From Planctomycetota bacterium (lineage in GTDB: Bacteria > Planctomycetota > Uabimicrobiia > Uabimicrobiales > Uabimicrobiaceae), in NCBI GenBank assembly GCA_029260735.1, contig JAJDCR010000093.1, positions 1-64,000 of the forward strand: 64,000 nucleotides of DNA, given 5' to 3'. Position 1 is the stretch's first letter; each line of letters begins with the position of its first letter. The notes under the pieces were generated by a model, which worked only from the letters and a program-made list of their open reading frames with translations, was not told the origin of the DNA and did no database searches. Shown piece after piece: positions 7,519-16,595 of this stretch. Position numbers and translations under genes: made by a program.

Positions 7519-8988
7519 TTATTCACTAATCCAAATAGGGGAAGATAAGGCTAAGTCTCCATCTTCTTGCTCCGCCAAAATATAGTAATACTCATTGGCT
7601 TGTGTCACTACAGAGTAACTAAGTTTAGGAGTTTTTCCTTCTAGAGGAAAACTTTTGAGAAGTTTTCCGGAGCGGTAAAGATCTACTTTGACAAAATTTT
7701 CTCGATCTAGATCCCATAAAGAAATAACGGCTCTTTTCTCTCCTAGAGTAAGGCGAGATCCCATTTCTGCTCCATCCATTGTGAAGCTTAGGCCCATATT
7801 ACGATCTTCTGTGGCAAAAGTTCGTCTTTCTCGATAAGCTTCTAAAATACCCTCTCGAGTTAATGATTTTGCCCATACGCCTACTAGAAAATTATTGCGA
7901 ATACCCCATTTTCCTCCGTGGTTGTCTTGTCCTCCGACAACTCCTACTTTCCAACCTTTTTGCAAAGCCTCATCTAAATGATTTTTGTCGCCAGAGTAAC
8001 TCTTACTGTCAAAATAGTGGCGAATTCCATTTCCTCCATTGTGCATCTCAACTCCTGTCATTTGGCGGATAACATGAGCATAGAGCTTGAAGTGCTCAAA
8101 TTCAACCGAGAGCATGTCCACCTCTCCGGGATGATTATAGCGAGCAATGGTATCTCTTCGGGCATGAATCCAGTCGTAAATGTCTTTTACTTCTAAGGAA
8201 CGAATGCAGTCGGTGAAGTCTTTGGAGTGGATTATGTTAATATGTCCAAAAAGAGGAGACGACCATTCAAATCCGTGTAGAGCAACGAATTCTCCATCTT
8301 GGTTGTATTCTTCAGCTACCTTAAGAGTTTTTTCCCAGTTGTTTTCCCAAGGCCAAAGATAGAGTAGTTCTGCATGATCGGTGACGGAAAAAAAATCTAA
8401 ACCTGCAACGTCACGAGCCATTTCATAAGCTTCTTGGGGAGTTCCTGATCCATCAGAGTAGCTTGTATGAGAATGCAAGTAGCCATGGTAAAGACGGTAG
8501 CCTTCTCGGTGGGCTTTTGGCTCTAAGTCTTGAGGAGGAGAGTTTGTTGCTGCTTTATTGTTTTTTCTTAAAGAGACTTCCCCAAAAGGAACTGTGTTTA
8601 AATCCAAGTTTTGAAGAGTTTCTAAGTGTTCTTGAATAGCTGGCCAAGTTATGGTCGATGAGTTGAGTTTTTTAGCAAAGAGAAGGGAAAGAATTTGGCT
8701 TCGAGGGACTCTTACTTTATGACACTCACACTTTTGGTGGTGGTTGCCTGTAAGTAGCGAAGTAACTACAAAAACTTCATCAGCAGAAGGATTTCTTTGG
8801 AGAAGTTGCTGGTAAAGAGCGATGACAAACTCGTGGTCTTGAAGACTTCCACCTCTTTGTTGAGAATCTACGCCTTGTAAAATCTTTTTTACTTCTTGTT
8901 CCATTTGAGCTTTTGTTATATCTTGCGCCCAAACTCCAGAACAGCATAAAGCAATTAAAACTGCTAGATACAATTTTATTTTTTCCAC
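7519..8988 (-). CDS. Secreted PHP-domain (DUF3604-like) protein
   Basis: This 489-residue protein has a signal peptide (hydrophobic residues ~5-20, cleavage after WAQ). A small helical segment follows at ~48-75 ('FVIALYQQLLQRNPSADE'), resembling DUF4214-type repeats. A PHP metallo-hydrolase domain starts near residue 168, with YLHSHTSYSDGSGTP and SVTDHAE. HxH and TDH are metal ligands in PHP phosphoesterases, and further conserved His residues appear in YNHPGE and GGQDNHGG. The C-terminal ~100 residues are beta-rich. The arrangement matches DUF3604/CehA-type exported proteins (calcineurin-like PHP). Translation starts at a GTG with an AAGGAGA site. The substrate is unknown. It is monocistronic. 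Confidence 0.85.
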   Translation of the reverse strand: MEKIKLYLAVLIALCCSGVWAQDITKAQMEQEVKKILQGVDSQQRGGSLQDHEFVIALYQQLLQRNPSADEVFVVTSLLTGNHHQKCECHKVRVPRSQILSLLFAKKLNSSTITWPAIQEHLETLQNLDLNTVPFGEVSLRKNNKAATNSPPQDLEPKAHREGYRLYHGYLHSHTSYSDGSGTPQEAYEMARDVAGLDFFSVTDHAELLYLWPWENNWEKTLKVAEEYNQDGEFVALHGFEWSSPLFGHINIIHSKDFTDCIRSLEVKDIYDWIHARRDTIARYNHPGEVDMLSVEFEHFKLYAHVIRQMTGVEMHNGGNGIRHYFDSKSYSGDKNHLDEALQKGWKVGVVGGQDNHGGKWGIRNNFLVGVWAKSLTREGILEAYRERRTFATEDRNMGLSFTMDGAEMGSRLTLGEKRAVISLWDLDRENFVKVDLYRSGKLLKSFPLEGKTPKLSYSVVTQANEYYYILAEQEDGDLALSSPIWISE

Positions 8989-9207
8989 AGATTATTCTCC
9001 TTAATAATAACAATAAGAAAACAAACTTATTCCCACCTTATTCTTATTCTAGCAAAAAAGCGAAAAACTTCCAATTTTAAAATATTGATGGAAATTATCA
9101 AATATGATAAAACAGACTTACTTTTAGGATGGTCGCTATTAGGACTAATTGGCAAGGCTTAGTTATTTCAAGACGCTTTTATTCTATCATGGAGAGAAAG
9201 GAGATTT

Positions 9208-12200
9208 ATGAATCTTCCTCTTTTTTCGGTCCGTAACAAAATCGCGGTTAATTTTTTGATGTGGTTTATCATTATCGGAGGCATCTACTACTGGAACCAT
9301 TTAATACGTGAATTTTTACCTTACACAGAGCCTGACCAAGCTTCCGTTACGATTAAATATCCTAGTGCCACTCCAGAAGAAGTGGAAAGAAGCGTTACTC
9401 AAAAAGTGGAAAGGGCGATTAAAAACCTGATCGATATTGAAGAAATATCCTCCCGAATCATAGAAGGAGCTTCGATCACAAATGTCACCTTTGAAAAAGG
9501 AGCTGACATCGAAAAACGTTTTGATGAGCTCAAAACAACCATCGAACGGGTCAAAGGAGAGCTTCCTAAGGAAACAGAAAACCCTAGCGTTATTATGGTA
9601 GAAGCCTCCATTCCTGCTATTGGAATTATCATCTATGGAGATGTCTCAGAGGGCAAAATACGCCAGCAAGCTCGTCGAATTAGAGAAGAGCTCTTTGATT
9701 TACCTGGAATTTCAGATGCAGTATTTACTGGAGCAAGAGATCGAGAAGTTTGGGTCGAAGTGCAAACCGAAAAGCTAGAGTACCACGAGCTTACTTTTTC
9801 TATGATTGGGAAAAAAATCTCTCAGGTTAACTTTAATTCTCCTGGTGGGCAGCTAGGGAACAAGCTGGGAAACATGCAGGTCTTAACGATAGGAGAAAGC
9901 CCGCAAATTGAGAATATTGAAGAGATCGTTATCCAAAGTCATCCCGACGGGGGAGCGATTAGGCTCAAAGACATTGCACGGGTTTGGCACACATACAAAG
10001 ATGAAGTGAATGAGTGTTACTTCGAGGGAAAACGGGCTATTTTATTGACAGTTTTTCAAAACCCAGGCCAAGACACTATCCTAATAGCGAATAGTGTTCA
10101 TAAATATGTGAAAGAGAACCCCAATTTTATGGGAGGAGTGGTTCGTTTAAAGGCGGTGGGAGATATTTCTCGTATCGTTTCTGATCGTCTACAAGTTCTT
10201 ATTGATAATGCTGTCGCAGGTTTTTTTCTGGTTATCTTAAGTTTACTTCTTTTCATGGATACAAAAGTGGCTTTCTGGACAGCATCGGGCATGATGGTTT
10301 CTTTTTTAGGAACCTTTATCATGATGGGATTACTGGGAGTGTCGATTAACATGATTTCTATGTTAGGTTTAATCATGGTTCTTGGCTTAGTCGTAGATGA
10401 TGCTGTTGTTGTGGGAGAAAATGTTTTTAGTAAAATTCGAGCAGGAATTTCCCCTTCTCAGGCCGCGGTCGAAGGAACGAATGAAGTTGCCTTACCTATA
10501 GTGACAACAGTATTAACTACAGTGGCCGCTTTTTTACCTATGCTTTTCACAGAGGGAAGACTGGGATCTCTCATTAGTGATTTGCCTAAAGTTGCTGTTT
10601 GTGCGTTAAGTATTTCTATGCTGGAGTCTTTTTTGATTTTACCCGCTCACTTATGTCATGGCGATGATAAGAGTACTCCTAAGAAATCCTCCTCCCACTC
10701 CAAAAAAATAACTTTATCTGAGGTTGTCCGAGAGAACGTGACAAAGCTTTATCGAAGACGTGTTCCTGAACAAGGAGGAAAAACTAACCTAACTAATCGC
10801 TACTCTAAAGAAGTAAAAGAGATTAGTTCTCGCTTGAAGGTTCAAAAAGAAAAATCCAAATTTGCTCAAAAATTAGAATCTCTTAGCGAAAAAAGACATC
10901 ATTTCTTAGAAAAGACTTTGCCCCTTTGCCTAGAAAAAATATTAAAGTGGGCTTTAAACTGGCGCTATGTTACTCTCGCCCTAGCCTTAGGGATCGTTTT
11001 GCTGACTTTGGGCTTAAGCCGTGGTGGTTGGATAAAAATGGTAGTCATGCCGAAAACAGATGCCGACTACCTTCAAGTTAAGATAGAAATGAGTCCAGGA
11101 ACCAAAAGTAGTCGGACAGTTCAAGTATTGTCACGCCTTGAAAAACTACTCAGAGAGTTTCCCGAGGTTGATATAGTGATTCCTTATGTGGGAGGAGGGG
11201 TTTACAAAACAACCATACAAGAAGATACTCATACCATGGCTAGTATTCGAGTAGAGTTGTTTTCCTCCGATGAGAGAAAGAGTAAAAGTTTACGTTCTTC
11301 TTGGGATTTAACTAACGATATGTATCGTAAAATTGGTTCTATACCGGGAATAAAAAATCTTAGAATCAAGCCTCTTACAGATATTTCGCAAAAAGCCAAA
11401 TTGTCTGTTGTAGTCAAGAGCCGCGAACTAGTAATGCTTGAGCTGGTCATGGCTAAAGTCCGAGCCGAGCTAGACTCTTATGAAGGAGTTACTAAGGGAT
11501 ATGATAATCTTACTAAAGGAAAACACCAAGTTATTTTGCGCTTGAAGGAAAATTCTCACATTCTTGGTCTTACGACTCACGATGTGGCCCAAGAAGTGCG
11601 TAACGCTCTTTATGGTTTTGAAGTGCAAAAACTTCAGAGAGGGGATGAAGAAATTCTGGTAAGGGTTTTGCTGCCTTCGCACGAGCGTAAAAGTTTGGTA
11701 GACCTAGAGCGTTTGCGTATAACTACTCCCTCAGGACGAGTTCCTTTAGGAGAGGTTGTTCGGTACGAATTTTCGCGAGGTTATGGTAGCCTCTTTCGCG
11801 AAGATGGTCAACTTATGGCTCAAATACATATTGTAGTAGATGAAAATTTAACGAGTATTCGAGAAGTTGCCGAGGAACTTCAGCCCTACTTAACAGATTT
11901 GAGAAAAGAGTTTGCTGGTACTTCTATTGAGCTAGGAGGGCAGTATAGCGAAAACAGTGAATCGACAAAGTCCTTACTTTTCGGTTTTTTATTTGCTCTC
12001 TTTTTAATCTATTCCATTATGGCAGTGCTCTTCCACTCTTATGTGTTGCCTCTTATTGTCATGTTGGCTATTCCTTGGGCGGCTTTGGGAGCCTTTGTTG
12101 GCCATGTTGTTATGAATTATCCGGTTAATTTCTTTTCTATGATAGGAATAGTAGGTTTAGCAGGTATTGTTGTTAACGACAGTTTGATTCTGGTAAACTC

Positions 12201-12513
12201 GATTAATCAGATGGCAAAGAGTGGAAAAAATACTCAGGATGTTTTACTTTTGGCTTCTAAAAGTCGTCTAAGAGCCATTTTACTAACAACGATTACAACT
12301 GCTCTTGGATTAGCTCCTCTTATGTTTGGACAAGGATTTCAATCTCAATCTCTAGCGCCGGTGGCCATTTCTATTGTTTTTGGTCTATCTTTAGCGACGG
12401 TTTTTACTTTGATTATGATACCTGTTTTCTACATGATATTAAGAGATCTGAGTATTGGTTGGAATTTTCTTCGAGTAAAACAGCTAAAGCGTTCTTTAGA
12501 AAAAAAATCATAA
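9208..12513 (+). CDS. RND efflux transporter permease (AcrB-like)
   Basis: The 1101-residue inner-membrane RND pump has TM1 at ~12-30 and two large periplasmic loops. A TM4 motif GLVVDDAVVVGENV carries the paired Asp used for proton relay, and the TM10 region reads GIVVNDSLILVNS, without the Lys seen in AcrB. The cytoplasmic linker between TM6 and TM7 is long (~90 charged residues, ~490-585). Family pumps export drugs, lipids or metals by proton antiport with a periplasmic adaptor and an outer-membrane channel. The adaptor gene follows 41 bp downstream, but no TolC-like gene is nearby. An AAAGGAG site precedes the ATG. The substrate cannot be read from the sequence. Confidence 0.95.
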   Translation: MNLPLFSVRNKIAVNFLMWFIIIGGIYYWNHLIREFLPYTEPDQASVTIKYPSATPEEVERSVTQKVERAIKNLIDIEEISSRIIEGASITNVTFEKGADIEKRFDELKTTIERVKGELPKETENPSVIMVEASIPAIGIIIYGDVSEGKIRQQARRIREELFDLPGISDAVFTGARDREVWVEVQTEKLEYHELTFSMIGKKISQVNFNSPGGQLGNKLGNMQVLTIGESPQIENIEEIVIQSHPDGGAIRLKDIARVWHTYKDEVNECYFEGKRAILLTVFQNPGQDTILIANSVHKYVKENPNFMGGVVRLKAVGDISRIVSDRLQVLIDNAVAGFFLVILSLLLFMDTKVAFWTASGMMVSFLGTFIMMGLLGVSINMISMLGLIMVLGLVVDDAVVVGENVFSKIRAGISPSQAAVEGTNEVALPIVTTVLTTVAAFLPMLFTEGRLGSLISDLPKVAVCALSISMLESFLILPAHLCHGDDKSTPKKSSSHSKKITLSEVVRENVTKLYRRRVPEQGGKTNLTNRYSKEVKEISSRLKVQKEKSKFAQKLESLSEKRHHFLEKTLPLCLEKILKWALNWRYVTLALALGIVLLTLGLSRGGWIKMVVMPKTDADYLQVKIEMSPGTKSSRTVQVLSRLEKLLREFPEVDIVIPYVGGGVYKTTIQEDTHTMASIRVELFSSDERKSKSLRSSWDLTNDMYRKIGSIPGIKNLRIKPLTDISQKAKLSVVVKSRELVMLELVMAKVRAELDSYEGVTKGYDNLTKGKHQVILRLKENSHILGLTTHDVAQEVRNALYGFEVQKLQRGDEEILVRVLLPSHERKSLVDLERLRITTPSGRVPLGEVVRYEFSRGYGSLFREDGQLMAQIHIVVDENLTSIREVAEELQPYLTDLRKEFAGTSIELGGQYSENSESTKSLLFGFLFALFLIYSIMAVLFHSYVLPLIVMLAIPWAALGAFVGHVVMNYPVNFFSMIGIVGLAGIVVNDSLILVNSINQMAKSGKNTQDVLLLASKSRLRAILLTTITTALGLAPLMFGQGFQSQSLAPVAISIVFGLSLATVFTLIMIPVFYMILRDLSIGWNFLRVKQLKRSLEKKS

Positions 12514-12554
12514 TAGGGACATGCCCTATAAGCTTTTCATTTAAGGTGGAATTG

Positions 12555-13793
12555 ATGAAAAAAGCTATTACTTCTCTTGTTTTAGTCATACTTGTTCTTG
12601 GCGGAGCCAAACTAGGTTCTGATTTTTTGGCTTCTTATCAGAAAAAAAAAGAAAAAAGTAAAGTTATTTTGCCGGCAACGACTCTGTTTGTTCAATCATT
12701 GAAGCGAGAAAATTTTCAGGAGCGTTTTCCTGGATATGCAAAAGCTAGGTCTATGCAGCAAACCGACGTTAGTGCAGAGGTGACAGGCTTAGTTGTTTGG
12801 GTTTCTGAGAAGCTCAAAGTGGGGCAGGAAGTCGAAGAAGGAGAAGTTTTAGTTCGATTGGACGACCGTGATTTTCAAGAAGCTATCTTGATGGCACAAG
12901 CCGATTTAGCCAAGATTTTCGTTTCGCAAAAAAAACAAGAAATGGAGTGGCGCAATATCTCCCAGCAATTGCCTTTAATGCAAGAAACTTTAAAAATAGC
13001 AAAAAGAGAATTAACTCGACTGACTGAGGTAGCAGCTTCAAGTAAAGACATTGATTCCCAGTACATTCAGATTTCGGAAAGAAACCGAAACATTATGGAG
13101 CTTCAAGGAAAGCTCAAAATTATCAAAATGGAAAACAAGAGCATTATTGCAGAGAAAAAACGCTTAGATTCTATACTGGCGACGGCCAAAAATAACTTAA
13201 GTCGCTCCGCGATTCATGCACCTTACAAGGGAGATATTAGTGCTGTTTATGTTGAAAAAGGAACTCATGTAACGATAGGAGCCGCTCTTTTTCAAGTGGT
13301 TGATGCTAAAAAAATAGAATTGAGTATTGCTTTAGGGAGTTCGCACTTTCATGAAATTAACAAAGGGGCTCTAGTAGAGATTAAGGCAGATAGCCAATCT
13401 CCTACTCTTTGGAAGGGAGAGGTTGTTCGAATAGCTCCTATTGTAGATTCTAAAAATCGGACATTTAAGGTATTCTGCGAAATTTTAGAAGAAGACTCTC
13501 TCGTTGCTCCTGGAGCAGTTTACTTTGCTTTGGTAAACGGTAAACTTTATGAAGATGTTTTTGTCATTCCTAGGATGGCTTTAGTTGAGGAGTCTGTTTT
13601 TGTCGCGAATCTCGCCGAAGATAAGGAGATGTATATTCAGAAAAAAAATCTGGAGATCACTCGTTGGAAAAGCGAAGTCGTTATTGCTTCTTCAGGAGTG
13701 GAAGATGGTGATCTCCTAGCGATCACTAACCTGGAAGAGATTGCTCAAGGAAGTAAAGTCATTGCGATCAATAAAGAAGAGTACACTCCCTAG
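12555..13793 (+). CDS. RND periplasmic adaptor (MFP/HlyD family)
   Basis: This is the membrane fusion partner for the upstream RND pump. A single N-terminal membrane segment (~5-20) is followed by a lipoyl half-motif ('SAEVTGLVVWVSEKLKVGQ') and a long coiled-coil hairpin (~105-210). The second lipoyl half-motif (SAIHAPYKGDISAVYVEKG) and a beta-barrel complete the protein. The ATG at 12555 gives 412 residues and has an AAGGTGG site; the reading frame is open further upstream into the end of the permease gene, but that extension adds non-homologous sequence. The pair forms the inner part of a tripartite export system whose outer-membrane channel must be encoded elsewhere. Confidence 0.93.
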   Translation: MKKAITSLVLVILVLGGAKLGSDFLASYQKKKEKSKVILPATTLFVQSLKRENFQERFPGYAKARSMQQTDVSAEVTGLVVWVSEKLKVGQEVEEGEVLVRLDDRDFQEAILMAQADLAKIFVSQKKQEMEWRNISQQLPLMQETLKIAKRELTRLTEVAASSKDIDSQYIQISERNRNIMELQGKLKIIKMENKSIIAEKKRLDSILATAKNNLSRSAIHAPYKGDISAVYVEKGTHVTIGAALFQVVDAKKIELSIALGSSHFHEINKGALVEIKADSQSPTLWKGEVVRIAPIVDSKNRTFKVFCEILEEDSLVAPGAVYFALVNGKLYEDVFVIPRMALVEESVFVANLAEDKEMYIQKKNLEITRWKSEVVIASSGVEDGDLLAITNLEEIAQGSKVIAINKEEYTP

Positions 13794-13823
13794 TTTTGCG
13801 CACAAAAATTCAGAGATAAATTT

Positions 13824-15095
13824 ATGAAAATTGTTATGGTTGCTATTGGGAGTCTAGGAGATATATATCCTCTTTTAGGTTTAAGTTGGGAGTTTCGCCG
13901 TTTAGGCCATGAAGTTACTTTTTTAAGTAACGAAGCTCACAAGGGAATTATTGAGAAAAATAAATTCAAGTTTGTTCAGATTAGCCCAGCTAAGGAGTAC
14001 TATGATTGCTTAGATCAAGTTAACTTTTCTTCTTCCACTAAAGTCTTACAAATGGTAGTGGATAAGTTGACTTTTTTTCACTTAACCCCTGTCTACGAGT
14101 ATCTGGCTAAAAATTACTCTGCAAAGGATACTTTGGTTATTGGTTCTTTCATTTGCTTTGGAGCGAAAATAGCCCAAGAAAAACTAAATATTCCCTATGT
14201 TATTATAAATCTCGCTCCAGGAGCTTTCATTAGTGCCTATAGACCTGCTCGTTTTCCAACGGGTTTTGAGGTTCCTTCTTGGCTTCCGACTTCTATTATT
14301 CGAGCAGGAGTGGAGGTAGCTATAAAATTGGCCGACGGTTATATGGGGCCAAAATTAAATGAGTACCGCAAAAGTCTAGGTCTTTCTAAACAGAAACGTA
14401 TTCTGGAATGGATGTTTACGGCAGAATTGGTAGTAGGCCTTTTTCCCGATTGGTTTGCTCCCCCTCAATCCGACTGGCCTAAGAATACAGTTTTAACAGG
14501 ATTTCCCTTGTTTGACGATGCTGCAACAAAAAAATCTTTACCGAAAGAACTAGAAGACTTCTTAGAAGAAGGCCCTCCTCCCATTATTTTTACCCCGGGA
14601 AGTCCTAATCGAAAAGCAGAAAAATTCTTTTTAGCTGCTCGCGATGTCTGCTTGTCTTTAAAAAAACGAGCGATCTTTCTCTCCAAACACTCCCATCATG
14701 TTCCCCCTGATTTACCCCCCGAGATTCGCTTTTTTGACTACATTCCTTTTTCCCAGGTTCTACCACGAGCATCCGCCATTGTCCACCACGGAGGAATAGG
14801 AACTTGCTCGCAAGCTCTCCGAGCAGGAATTCCCCAAGTTATAGTTCCCTGGGGAGTAGATCAATACGATAACGTGGCTAGACTAAAGAAAATTGGAGTT
14901 GCCGTAGAAGTACCCCGCCATAAATGCAATAAAACCTATCTCGAAAGACATTTGTCTAAGCTGATGGAAAATCCTGCTGTTCTAGAGAATTGTCGGAAAT
15001 ATGCGGAGAATTTGGCAAAGAGCAATGCCGTTGAAGATACCTGTCGCTTGATTTTGGAGAACATGGGGAGGGAGAGAGTCAATGGATCACTATGA
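13824..15095 (+). CDS. GT1-type glycosyltransferase (UGT/sterol-GT-like)
   Basis: The 423-residue cytoplasmic protein has the GT-B fold. The N-terminal 'GSLGDIYPLLGLSWEFRRLG' signature is typical of UDP-sugar-dependent lipid or macrolide glycosyltransferases. The C-terminal nucleotide-sugar site reads VHHGGIGTCSQALRAGIP, then VPWGVDQYDNA-like residues (here QYDNVAR). The family transfers glucose or similar sugars to sterols, macrolides and glycolipids. It lies 30 bp after the RND adaptor on the same strand, so a glycosylated lipid exported by the pump is a reasonable but unproven idea. The ATG has only a weak SD (GAGA). It is followed by a hairpin repeat. Confidence 0.88.
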   Translation: MKIVMVAIGSLGDIYPLLGLSWEFRRLGHEVTFLSNEAHKGIIEKNKFKFVQISPAKEYYDCLDQVNFSSSTKVLQMVVDKLTFFHLTPVYEYLAKNYSAKDTLVIGSFICFGAKIAQEKLNIPYVIINLAPGAFISAYRPARFPTGFEVPSWLPTSIIRAGVEVAIKLADGYMGPKLNEYRKSLGLSKQKRILEWMFTAELVVGLFPDWFAPPQSDWPKNTVLTGFPLFDDAATKKSLPKELEDFLEEGPPPIIFTPGSPNRKAEKFFLAARDVCLSLKKRAIFLSKHSHHVPPDLPPEIRFFDYIPFSQVLPRASAIVHHGGIGTCSQALRAGIPQVIVPWGVDQYDNVARLKKIGVAVEVPRHKCNKTYLERHLSKLMENPAVLENCRKYAENLAKSNAVEDTCRLILENMGRERVNGSL

Positions 15096-15106
15096 TGATG
15101 AGTTTT

Positions 15107-15163
15107 GCGTTGGAAACCCTGAAATTGAGGTTTTCAACGCATTGGGCAACCTGGCGTAATGAT
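15107..15163. repeat. REP-like hairpin repeat, copy 1
   Basis: A 12 bp inverted repeat (15107-15118 against 15129-15140, one mismatch) built on GCGTTGGAAACC is followed by CAACCTGGCGTAAT. The last part matches the arms of the hairpins at 20182-20231 and 27531-27588. It marks the left side of the accessory island just after the glycosyltransferase gene and may double as a terminator. Confidence 0.6.
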
Positions 15164-15188
15164 ATTACTCTGTGTAGCTCACTATCCT

Positions 15189-15488
15189 TCATTCTTCATT
15201 AAAATATTCTTTTCCGCATTCAAGAAGATAATCAAGGTCTTTTTTAAATTCTCCCACCCATTCTTGTAATCCATCATAATTTCCTACAGGTAGGGATACA
15301 ACCTTGCAATGATCGGGAAGTTTATTACCAAAATCAAATATTCCTGTTATTGCAATGTAAACATCGTCGTCCGGTGATATTTCTTTTGGATCTTTTTCCT
15401 GAACAATGCCAAACAATGAAGACTTATATCCAAATATCTTTTCGAACTCTGGTCTATCACAATTAATAAATTTATATTCTTTTGCCAT
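15189..15488 (-). CDS. Hypothetical 99-residue protein
   Basis: I do not recognise this protein. It is acidic, with no signal peptide, membrane segment or obvious motif. Predicted strands alternate with helices (residues ~45-70 'DDVYIAITGIFDFG...CKVVSLPVGNYDGLQ'), suggesting a compact alpha/beta fold. The ATG has a good GGAG site 9 bases upstream, supporting translation. It sits at the left end of the accessory island, with its start 24 bp from the edge of the PARG-like partial duplication. It may be a cargo or immunity-like gene, but nothing in the sequence proves that. Confidence 0.6.
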   Translation of the reverse strand: MAKEYKFINCDRPEFEKIFGYKSSLFGIVQEKDPKEISPDDDVYIAITGIFDFGNKLPDHCKVVSLPVGNYDGLQEWVGEFKKDLDYLLECGKEYFNEE

Positions 15489-15511
15489 TGTCAGGTTCTC
15501 CTAGTAGTTAC

Positions 15512-15937
15512 CAAAAAATTCTTGGCGAATATCTCACAACTATTTTCCAAAACGTCCCTCAAAAATTCGAATATTCTCTTGCTTCTTGGCTCGGTCCAAA
15601 ACCGAGAATCGAACAGATTGAAAACGTCCCCAGTAAACACCTGATGGGCCTAATAGACGATAAAAGACACCTGCGACCATGGCGGGATTATTTCGAAAAA
15701 CCCCACATCCCCAAGCTCCTAAAACCAGGTGCTCACAGCTATTGTGGGCAAAAAGACCTAGTAGTTTAGAGGCTCTCTCTTCCATAATCTCTTCCACCCG
15801 CTTTACATCTTTATCTCTTTTTTGCTCCATAGCCCCTTTATTGGGAGCAGGGCTAGTAAGAAAATCAACCTGGTAAGGCTTTTCGATGAGATCACCTTCG
15901 TCTACACGAATTACAGGGCAATGAGGAGAGTAAATTC
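15512..15937. repeat. Partial duplication of PARG-like gene (left copy)
   Basis: About 425 bp here match 20278-20704 in the same orientation at roughly 95% by eye (about 18 substitutions and one 2 bp indel). The copy starts 28 bp before the stop codon of the coding strand and ends abruptly at ~15937, where the intact gene continues. Together the two copies bracket the ATPase/Shedu/permease island as direct repeats. Confidence 0.9.
15540..15937 (-). pseudogene. Truncated PARG-like (TIGR02452) gene fragment
   Basis: This is the C-terminal ~130 codons of the protein encoded intact at 20308-21174. The reading frame is still open and a 96-residue ORF could start at an internal ATG (15830). However, the catalytic GGG...QEE part of the PARG fold is missing, so the fragment cannot be an active glycohydrolase. 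The high similarity to the intact copy implies a recent duplication. Substitutions cluster in one stretch (about 15650-15720, e.g. RNNPAMVAG against RNDPIMVAD). It is best read as a scar of recombination or integration, not as a gene. Confidence 0.88.
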
Positions 15938-15983
15938 AAGTCATTTTTTGACGTGTGGCACAAGTTCAAACATTTGATTTGAG

Positions 15984-16211
15984 TTAAACACCGCAACCAA
16001 ATCCTAATATTTGCCCAAGAGTTTTTGTCTTTAAAATATGCTCTACATCAATTAAACGGTCATAAGGGACTACCTCTATATTCCTCTCCTCATACATAAC
16101 CGCACGACGTTTGTTGTCTTGATTACTAAGCATAGATCTTCTCCCAATTATAATCTTGGAGCACACTGTTACCCCTCTTGATCCAATAAGCATAGGTTCA
16201 GGTTCGTATAG
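15984..16211 (-). pseudogene. Displaced C-terminal part of Shedu-like gene
   Basis: The sequence continues in the same frame as the ORF at 16212-16595, after a single TGA at 16212-16214. It reads LYEPEPMLIGSRG, then KIIIGRRSMLSNQDNKRR and ERNIEVVPYDRLID. The 'IIGRR...RNIEVxxYDxLI' pattern is typical of the C-terminal end of DUF4263 (Shedu) nuclease domains. A 69-residue ORF could restart at an ATG (16193), but no ribosome-binding site is evident. It therefore looks like the severed end of one original ~203-codon gene. Confidence 0.72.
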
Positions 16212-16595
16212 TCAGCTGTAACACTTTTTTTCTACCATAGTTTTCGATAAAGAAGAATAAAAAAAGCTTGTATGGTGGGGATCTTTGATCCAAGATAGCC
16301 AGTCGGTAATTTGGGCAACTGCTTGGTTTAATCTTTTTGCATATACTCCTTTTTTTGTAAATGGTTTTTCACACGCAGGTTCTATTTCTATTAAAATGAT
16401 TTTATGAAAGTGAGATTTTGATATAACCATTACAAAATCACTTACATAATCATTCCCAAACTTAAACTTAGGTATTACACCGATATCATCACATACTCCA
16501 CCAAATGCAGCACAAAGTATTTTACGACTAGAAGTAAGGTATTGCTGTGCATCTTCTTCTTTTCCACTTGCCAATGCCTGTTCTAAATTTTCCAT
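16212..16595 (-). CDS. Shedu-like DUF4263 protein, truncated by TGA
   Basis: This 127-residue ORF has the body of a DUF4263/Shedu domain, a PD-(D/E)xK-like nuclease fold used in anti-phage defence. It includes 'FGNDYVSDFVMVIS', then LIEIEPA, then an Ala-Val-x-Gln-Ile-x-Asp-Trp motif (AVAQITDW). In canonical Shedu the strand reads EIKxP; here it is EIEPA, so the usual Lys is absent or the gene belongs to a variant branch. An AGGA site lies 9 bases before the ATG. The ORF ends at a TGA, beyond which the rest of the domain continues in frame (15984-16211). It is therefore probably a recently inactivated defence gene, unless the stop is a sequencing error. Confidence 0.7.
   Translation of the reverse strand: MENLEQALASGKEEDAQQYLTSSRKILCAAFGGVCDDIGVIPKFKFGNDYVSDFVMVISKSHFHKIILIEIEPACEKPFTKKGVYAKRLNQAVAQITDWLSWIKDPHHTSFFYSSLSKTMVEKKCYS

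Noticed and set aside
15482..15876. Plus-strand ORFs (95 and 65 aa) over the PARG fragment
   Set aside because: They are antisense shadows of the truncated PARG-like sequence; the same shadows appear at 20450-20644 over the intact gene.
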